Shown here in pieces: positions 58,740 through 64,000 of a DNA stretch of 64,000 bases. The DNA lies in NCBI GenBank assembly GCA_016930695.1, contig JAFGGD010000013.1, positions 1-64,000 on the forward strand. Direction: 5' to 3'. The notes beneath the pieces were generated by a model. That model saw nothing but the letters and a program-made list of their open reading frames with translations. It did no database searches and had not been told where the DNA came from. This DNA comes from Candidatus Eisenbacteria bacterium (GTDB taxonomy: Bacteria > Orphanbacterota > Orphanbacteria > Orphanbacterales > Orphanbacteraceae). The position numbers and the translations under genes were made by a program. The number at the start of each line of letters is the position of its first letter. Positions within the stretch are counted from its first letter, which is position 1.

Positions 58740-61696
58740 GCCCGCTTCGCCTCCCCCTCCGGTTCGTCCCGCTTCCGTTACTCGCGGCGGCGGTCTTTAC
58801 GTTTTTCGCCTGGGCGCCGCGGGGCGCCGCCGACGCCGGTCGGGCTTCTTCTTCCGTGACCGTTTCTTCTTGGATCTCCGACCGGGCGACGCCGGGGGGC
58901 TTCGCGACCTGGTCCTTCCTGATCGAGAACCGGTCCCCCTCGGCCGAGGATGTGACCGTCGAATTGGAGCTGCCCGAGACTTGGAGCGCGGTGACGCCTC
59001 GGCGCGTCCTCTCCCTCGGTCCGGGAGAATCGGCGGGCGTTCCTTTCACCGTGTGGGTTCCCGCTCGGGCGTCGGCGGATTCTCTCTACGAAGTGAACGC
59101 CGTGGTCCTCTCCGCGGACGGCGTCGGCAAGGTGACCGCGACCAAGACGATCCGGGTGGAGGAGGTGCGCGAGGTGGGTCTCACGCCGGCGGCGCCGCTC
59201 GTCGGCGGGTCGCCGGGGGAGTGGGTCATTCATACGTTTACGATCGAGAACGCGGGGAACGTGACCTCCCGTGTCGCCCTTTCCTTCGAGTCGACCCCGG
59301 ACTGGCGGATCGATCCTCCGGACTCGCCCGTCGAACTCCTTCCCGGCGAGAGGCGGGACCTGCATGTCGGATTGGAGGTGCCCCGCGAGGCGGCGGAGGG
59401 GACCATTCACATCCTGACCATGATCGCCGATCCGGCGGAGTACGACGCCGCGGGCGGAGGCGTCTTCTCGGTGCGCCGCCGGGTGAGTACTCTCGTCGAG
59501 GGCGGGCCGTCCGGAGGGACCTACCGCCGCCTTCCGGTGCGTTCCACTTTCTCCGTCCTGCAGAGTGAAGGGGAGGACCCCGCCTTCGGTTTCCGCGGCG
59601 TCGTAGCCGGCGCCCTCTCGGACGATTCCCGGATCGAAATGGATCTCGATCTCGTCAGCGGGGACCGCGGTTCCGGGGCGCGGGACTGGAGGAGTCAGTA
59701 TCTGCGCGTCGGCTACCTGCGGGATCGATGGGAATTGGTCGCCGGGGACGTGAACGCACCCTTCCCGAACGTGGCTTACCGGGTCCTCTCCGGACGGGGG
59801 ATTCGTTTTCGTTCCGACGGGGACCGGTGGACTTCACGGGCGCTCCTTTCCCGGGACCGCGCGGCGGGCGCACACTCCGCCTGGGCGGCCGGCGTCGGCC
59901 GTCGGGTCGGACGGTCCTGGTGGGTCGGCGCCGACTGGATTCATCGCGATCTTCTCTTCGCGCCGGACGACGAGATCCGCCCGCGCCGGATGGGCGTGCT
60001 CTCCGCCGTCTACGAGCCGCACCCCGGTTTTTCATTGAGGGCGGAAGGGGCGTTGGGCCGAGCCCCGGTCGAGGGAGGGGGTTCGGAAAGCGGGCGTGCG
60101 GCGCTTCTGGAGATCGAAAGGCAAGGAGAGCGTTGGACCGCCGACACGCGCCTCTACGCCGGCACCTCCGGGAATCCGGGTTGGACCCGCGACCGGGACG
60201 GGGCGGTTCTTTACCTGCGCTATCGGCCGGTCGCGTCCCTCGCTCTCTGGACGAGCGCGGACGGATCTCGTGGGCGCTCGGGCGACAACGCCGACTCGGA
60301 CGACCGGGTGACGGCGCGCTATCGCATGGGCGCGCGGCTCACCCCGCGGTCCGGTCCCCGCCTCGAACTCTCCGCGGGGGGGAGGAGGGACAGGGAGGGG
60401 GAAGAGGGGAGCGTGCGCGACGCGGAGCGACGCGACCTGAGCGGCGGAATCTGGTGGCCCCTCGGCCGCCTTCTCTTCGGGCTTTCCGGGAAGAGGGGGG
60501 ACGCCTTCGACCTTCGGAGCGGCCAAAGCGGGGAGTTGTCCGAATACGGCGCCACTTTGGGGGGTTCGATCCGGAGTCTCCGCGCCGCGTTCCGTTGGAA
60601 CCGGGGGCGGGAATGGGTGCCCGAGTCCGCTTCGGAAACGCGGAGCGTGACCTGGGTGACCGATCTCGGGTGGAACACCACCGGGGGAAGGGCGGCGGTC
60701 GGGCTGGCGGCGATGGGGGAGAGTTTCGAGCAGTCCCTCTCCGGCACGGAGCCCTGGACGCGCCACACCTTCCGTCCCCGCGTCGACCTGCGCCTTTTCG
60801 CCGGCCTCCACCTGCGCACCGAATCCAGCATCGTCGGCGGAATGGACGATTGGACCGTGGAACGTTGGCAGGTAAACCTTACCTGGAGCGAGGCGAACGG
60901 GCTTCCGGTGCTCTGGTCGCCGGAACGGGGCGGGCTTCGGGCGCTGGTTTTCCTGGACGCCGACGGCGACGGCCGGCGCGACCCGGGGGAGGAGGCGCTC
61001 GCGGGCGTGGTGCTCGCCGTCGACGGAGAGCAGGCGATCACCGGATCGGACGGCGCCGCTTCCTGGTCCTCCCTCGAAGCGGGTGAGCACGACGTGGACC
61101 TGAACGACGCCACTCTGCCGTCGGGCACGGTGGCGCTCGCCGACTTCCCCTCTCTCGTCTGGATCGAGGCGGGGCGCCGGACCGACCTGGCCGTCCCCGT
61201 CCGCCGGGCGGCCCGCGTTTCCGGGCGCCTCTTCGTCGACGCGAACGGGGACGGCGTCTGGGACCCGGGCGAGGAATCCTTCCGGGATATCCGGATCGAG
61301 CTGTGCGCGGGGGAGACACGGAGGGCGAGCGGATTGACCGGCGCCGGAGGCGCGTACGGTTTTCAGGCCGTATCGCCCGGTCTCTACACGATCCGCGTGG
61401 CCGAGGGGTGGCTTCCGGAGGGCTGGCGTCTCACCGGTTTCCCGCCGGACGCGTTCGCCGTCGGAGCCGGCGAGGATGTGGAACTACCCCCTTTGGGCGC
61501 CGCCCCTCGGCGGCGGCCGATCGTGATGACCTACGGCGGAGGCGCATGCGATGGAGAGACCGCCGCGTCGCCCGCTCTCCGGGAGATCGCGCCCGTGGGA
61601 ATGGACACCGATGCGCCGGACGACCGGCCGATCCTCAAGACCTACGACGGAGCGAGCGGCCGCGCGCTGGAACGGGGCGTGCCCTTGAATCGCTGA
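58736..61696 (+). CDS. Usher-like outer-membrane barrel with NEW3-like and SdrB-like domains
   Basis: ATG 58736 overlaps the previous stop; 986 residues. After the signal peptide (to about 33) come two NEW3-like Ig domains (SFLIENRSPSAEDVTVELEL and TFTIENAGNVTSRVALSF, about 40-250). Residues 265-735 are amphipathic beta strands (DLDLVSGDRGS, SQYLRVGYLRDRWELVAGDV, VLSGRGIRF) consistent with a large barrel. Two SdrB/CnaB-like domains follow near 735-800 and 825-905 (VFLDADGDGRRDPGEE; LFVDANGDGVWDPGEE), then a Pro-rich end. Classic ushers also combine barrel and Ig-like domains, but no clear usher plug or family signature was recognised. As last gene of the coupled set it is the best candidate for the assembly platform. 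Confidence 0.65.
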   Translation: MSPLRLPLRFVPLPLLAAAVFTFFAWAPRGAADAGRASSSVTVSSWISDRATPGGFATWSFLIENRSPSAEDVTVELELPETWSAVTPRRVLSLGPGESAGVPFTVWVPARASADSLYEVNAVVLSADGVGKVTATKTIRVEEVREVGLTPAAPLVGGSPGEWVIHTFTIENAGNVTSRVALSFESTPDWRIDPPDSPVELLPGERRDLHVGLEVPREAAEGTIHILTMIADPAEYDAAGGGVFSVRRRVSTLVEGGPSGGTYRRLPVRSTFSVLQSEGEDPAFGFRGVVAGALSDDSRIEMDLDLVSGDRGSGARDWRSQYLRVGYLRDRWELVAGDVNAPFPNVAYRVLSGRGIRFRSDGDRWTSRALLSRDRAAGAHSAWAAGVGRRVGRSWWVGADWIHRDLLFAPDDEIRPRRMGVLSAVYEPHPGFSLRAEGALGRAPVEGGGSESGRAALLEIERQGERWTADTRLYAGTSGNPGWTRDRDGAVLYLRYRPVASLALWTSADGSRGRSGDNADSDDRVTARYRMGARLTPRSGPRLELSAGGRRDREGEEGSVRDAERRDLSGGIWWPLGRLLFGLSGKRGDAFDLRSGQSGELSEYGATLGGSIRSLRAAFRWNRGREWVPESASETRSVTWVTDLGWNTTGGRAAVGLAAMGESFEQSLSGTEPWTRHTFRPRVDLRLFAGLHLRTESSIVGGMDDWTVERWQVNLTWSEANGLPVLWSPERGGLRALVFLDADGDGRRDPGEEALAGVVLAVDGEQAITGSDGAASWSSLEAGEHDVDLNDATLPSGTVALADFPSLVWIEAGRRTDLAVPVRRAARVSGRLFVDANGDGVWDPGEESFRDIRIELCAGETRRASGLTGAGGAYGFQAVSPGLYTIRVAEGWLPEGWRLTGFPPDAFAVGAGEDVELPPLGAAPRRRPIVMTYGGGACDGETAASPALREIAPVGMDTDAPDDRPILKTYDGASGRALERGVPLNR

Positions 61697-61738
61697 GCCC
61701 GCCCGACCCGTCTCGGCCCCCTCCGGTCCGGAATGGAA

Positions 61739-61774
61739 AAACCGCGGGAAAGATCCCGGACTTCCCCGCGGTTT
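61739..61774. terminator. Bidirectional terminator between convergent genes
   Basis: AAACCGCGGG (61739-61748) pairs with CCCGCGGTTT (61765-61774), perfect over 10 bp with a 16-base loop and A/T ends on both sides. It separates the barrel gene (plus) from the HD-like gene (minus). Confidence 0.75.
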
Positions 61775-61795
61775 CGCATTTCCTACCGAAGGTTC

Positions 61796-62344
61796 CTAAC
61801 CGATTCGGTCCACGAAGGGCTCGAAGGTCATGAAGTCGGCGTGATGGGCGATGAATGACTCCACCGTTCTCTTCCCCAGGTTCCCCTCCTTGGCGTGCGT
61901 GGCGATCATGTGACAGACCGGATCGGGGAGGCCGAAACGCCGGGCGAGGGCGACGCCGGTGAAGGGGTGGCGCAGGTATTTTCCCGTCATGCCGACCACC
62001 GCGTTCCCCTTCCCGTCCAGCACGTATTCGAGGAGCTTTCCCACATCGATCAGAATGGCGCCGGCGATCAGGACGTCCATGTCGATCGGCAACTGGTCGC
62101 CGTAGAACTCCTTCATGATACGCCCCGACTCGCGGGCGATGTGTACGACAGAACGTTTGTGTTCCATGAAGGTGACCGTGCAGCCCGGGGCGAGGAGCGT
62201 GAAGGGGATCCGCCGCAGGTCATCCGGCGTAAGCACGCTCTCCTCGAGGGCGTAGGCCCAAACATCCCGCACCTTGTTCCGCAGTTCTCCGTCCTCGATC
62301 CACTCCAGCTCCGGCCAGAGTTCGTCCACCTGTTTCTTGTCCAT
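61796..62344 (-). CDS. HD-superfamily-like protein with altered HD motif
   Basis: The 182-residue helical protein matches HD-domain phosphohydrolases in layout: EHKRSVVHIARESG (H62, H68), AGAILIDVGKLLEYV, LRHPFTGVALARRFGLP (H126) and VCHMIATHAKEG (H145, H150). The central HD doublet, normally LLHDIGK, is ILIDVGK here, so I99 replaces the metal-ligand His while D100 stays. It may use a different metal set, be inactive, or belong to an HD subfamily I do not recognise. Start ATG 62344. It is monocistronic and separated from neighbours by a terminator and a 190-base gap. Confidence 0.75.
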   Translation of the reverse strand: MDKKQVDELWPELEWIEDGELRNKVRDVWAYALEESVLTPDDLRRIPFTLLAPGCTVTFMEHKRSVVHIARESGRIMKEFYGDQLPIDMDVLIAGAILIDVGKLLEYVLDGKGNAVVGMTGKYLRHPFTGVALARRFGLPDPVCHMIATHAKEGNLGKRTVESFIAHHADFMTFEPFVDRIG

Positions 62345-62499
62345 TCCCGTTCCTCCCCGGGGATCCGGATGATTCGGTCGCGTGCCGCCTCGCGGCTGTT
62401 TCCGTTTCTCGAATCCACATGCTAACCCGGAGAGGCGTTTGACTCCATCCCTTCCGGCGGGATTTTCTCTGATTTAGTGAAACTTGATAAAAGTTAACT

Positions 62500-62513
62500 G
62501 TTGTTTCGACAAC
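62500..62513. other. Perfect stem-loop with TTCG tetraloop
   Basis: GTTGT (62500-62504), TTCG, ACAAC (62509-62513). It lies in the AT-rich gap between the HD-like gene and the promoter at 62534; it could be part of either upstream RNA or a protein site. Confidence 0.4.
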
Positions 62514-62533
62514 GACTTTCCTGGATTCCACTC

Positions 62534-62562
62534 TTGCGGAGCCCTCGGGAAAATGCTATAAT
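62534..62562 (+). promoter_or_regulatory. Sigma-70 promoter with extended -10
   Basis: TTGCGG (62534-62539), 17-bp spacer, TGC then TATAAT (62557-62562). Predicted start near 62569, leaving a leader of about 160 bases before ATG 62731. In the leader I see purine-rich stretches but no recognised riboswitch. Confidence 0.65.
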
Positions 62563-62730
62563 ACAAACAGCTTCCCCCCGTGTGCCGTTCTCCCGGCGGG
62601 TAATCCCGATGGGGGAGCGCTCGTGACGGTTCGAAACGAAAATTCGCGAAAAGAACGGCCGGAACGGAGAGAGACCGCGCGGGGCGGTTACTCTCTTTTC
62701 CCTATCTCCATCCGAGTGAGGGATGAACGA

Positions 62731-64000
62731 ATGAATTGTGCACGAACGATCGCGGCGGCCGCATTGGCCGCTCTCCTCGCCGCCGGCGGGGCTTGGGCCG
62801 GTGCGGAGGACGCGACGATCTACGAGATCCAGCAGGGGACCTATTCGCAGTACACCTGGGTCACCGTGGATAGCGTCATCGTGACCGGCGTGACGGCGGA
62901 CGCTTTCTGGGTCATCGAGCCGGCGGGCGGCGCCTACGGGGGCATCTATGTCGCCCGCGGCGAAAACCCCTATGTCTCTCGAGGGGATCTGGTGACCGTT
63001 TCCGGCTACTACACCGAATCGAGCGGCCTTTCCAACATCACCGCCACCTCCGGGGTCGGCGGCATCGTCAACGTGCTCGACAATGATCAAACGCTGCCGG
63101 CGGCGTCCGCCGTCGCGGTGGACGATGTGAACACCGGAAGCGCCACCGCCGAGCAGTGGGAGGGGTGCCTGGTCACCCTGGACGATCTGGCGTGCACGGC
63201 CGTGAACGCGAGCGACTGGCGGGTGGTCGAAGTGGACGGCGACGCGCCCCTCACGGACACCCTCTTCGTCGACGACCTGATGACCTACAACTGGCCTTCC
63301 CTCGGAGACACGCTTGTCGAGCTCACCGGTCTCATGCACTATCTCTCCGGGAATTTCCGGCTCGAGCCGCGGGATAACTACGATGTGCTCGTGGCGGACA
63401 CCGAGGCGCCCGCGCAGATCACCGATCTGGCCGCCTCCTCGGGCGAGTACAACGGCACCGTCGATCTGGACTGGACCGCCGTGGGCGACGACGGAACCAC
63501 CGGCACCGCCTCCGCCTACGTGGTCCGCTGGCACACGAGCCCGATCACCGGCGCCAACTGGGCCTCCGCGAACGACGTCGACGACGAGCCGGCGCCGCAA
63601 TCCTCCGGCTCCTCCGAATCGTGGACCGTGACCGGCCTTCCGGAGGGGCAGACCCTCTACTTCGCCGTTCGCGCCGAGGACGAGGCGCTTCTCCAGGGAC
63701 CGGTCTCCAACAGCCCTTCCGCCTATGTGACCGACACCCAGCCCACGCTCGTCATCCATTGCATCAACGTGGGGCAGGGGGACTGCACGCTGATCGTCGC
63801 CGGAACCGGCCAGTCTTTCCTCTTCGACGCCGGGAACAACGGCGTGGGGAGCGCCGAGGTGGTTCCCTACCTGGACAGCATCGGGATCAACACGCTCACC
63901 TACATGGGCGCCTCGCATTACGACGCGGACCACATCGGCGGGTTGGATGAAGTGTTCAATTCGGCGCTGATCACTCTGACCGATTCCTGTTACGACCGGG
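62731..64000 (+). CDS. Secreted metallo-beta-lactamase-fold protein (ComEC-C-terminus-like), truncated by window end
   Basis: At least 423 residues; the stop lies beyond the right edge. ATG 62731 follows GAGGG (about 9 bases); a nearer ATG at 62723 hits a stop at once. A signal peptide (IAAAALAALLAAGGAWAGAE) is followed by an OB-like domain (YSQYTWVTVDSVIVTGVTAD, VSRGDLVTVSGYY), then an Fn3 domain (APAQITDLAASSGEYNG, WTVTGLPEGQTLYFAVRAED). The MBL part begins IHCINVGQGDCTLIVAG, with DAGNNGVGS and the zinc motif ASHYDADHIGG. Exported relatives of the ComEC nuclease domain are known but mostly uncharacterised. Extracellular hydrolase or nuclease activity is inferred. Confidence 0.8.
   Translation, partial: MNCARTIAAAALAALLAAGGAWAGAEDATIYEIQQGTYSQYTWVTVDSVIVTGVTADAFWVIEPAGGAYGGIYVARGENPYVSRGDLVTVSGYYTESSGLSNITATSGVGGIVNVLDNDQTLPAASAVAVDDVNTGSATAEQWEGCLVTLDDLACTAVNASDWRVVEVDGDAPLTDTLFVDDLMTYNWPSLGDTLVELTGLMHYLSGNFRLEPRDNYDVLVADTEAPAQITDLAASSGEYNGTVDLDWTAVGDDGTTGTASAYVVRWHTSPITGANWASANDVDDEPAPQSSGSSESWTVTGLPEGQTLYFAVRAEDEALLQGPVSNSPSAYVTDTQPTLVIHCINVGQGDCTLIVAGTGQSFLFDAGNNGVGSAEVVPYLDSIGINTLTYMGASHYDADHIGGLDEVFNSALITLTDSCYDR

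Noticed and set aside
62563-62730. Riboswitch in the long leader of the metallo-hydrolase gene
   Set aside because: I checked by eye for c-di-GMP, TPP and cobalamin cores and found none; the leader is mainly purine-rich.

Overview
The window looks like chromosomal DNA from a high-GC, Gram-negative (diderm) bacterium of the FCB/Eisenbacteria-like kind. That is an inference from gene content: outer-membrane barrels, SPOR-domain proteins and secreted proteins ending in FlgD-like Ig domains with NPFNP motifs (41539-45342, 45695-47893; a variant in 33363-36389). Housekeeping genes are intact (trpS, lepB, galT, dsbD, dnaE2). I saw no rRNA, tRNA, CRISPR array or insertion sequence. Nine promoters read as TTGNNN, a 17-18 bp spacer and TANNNT, four of them with an extended TGn, so a housekeeping sigma-70 code of ordinary form is used.

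Layout. 1-4588: a four-copy repeat with polypurine spacers, then overlapping dinB-like and dnaE2-like translesion polymerases. 4638-12103: three multi-spanning membrane proteins with C-terminal TPRs (two are tandem paralogues), with a LarA-family gene between them. 12100-16929: an FAD/Fe-S D-lactate-dehydrogenase-like protein, then a PtsN-type EIIA abutting a tryptophanase. 17154-19845: an M48 lipoprotein and DsbD. 19959-22344: a lower-GC MBOAT/SGNH acyltransferase pair in which both genes are broken. 28596-22419 (minus): trpS, an outer-membrane barrel, an ECF sigma factor, a small membrane protein and an Ig-repeat protein in one run. 28720-41353: envelope and polysaccharide genes, including an unusual fusion of a WbaP/WcaJ-type membrane domain to a GT4 glycosyltransferase, galT, a GIY-YIG protein with a decayed exonuclease domain, and a four-gene operon (TM/Fn3-like, HDAC-family deacetylase, GT4, O-antigen-ligase-like).

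41539-54187: two large FlgD-tailed secreted proteins flank a tiny self-contained transcription unit (45351-45600) encoding a 40-residue peptide with a lasso-type RiPP leader motif. Then come a zinc-ribbon/TM protein, a TPR protein, another GT-C/TPR fusion, lepB, a LysR regulator and a divergent inositol-phosphate synthase. 54627-61696 holds the most system-like block: four small secreted beta-sandwich proteins sharing a C-terminal LDW..PG.Y signature, a PapD-like chaperone carrying two SPOR domains, and a large barrel protein with NEW3-like and SdrB-like domains. I read it as a divergent chaperone-usher-like surface assembly system. The window ends in an HD-like protein lacking the motif histidine and a truncated secreted metallo-beta-lactamase-fold protein.

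The two candidates for something undescribed are the chaperone-usher-like locus and the orphan lasso-leader peptide.
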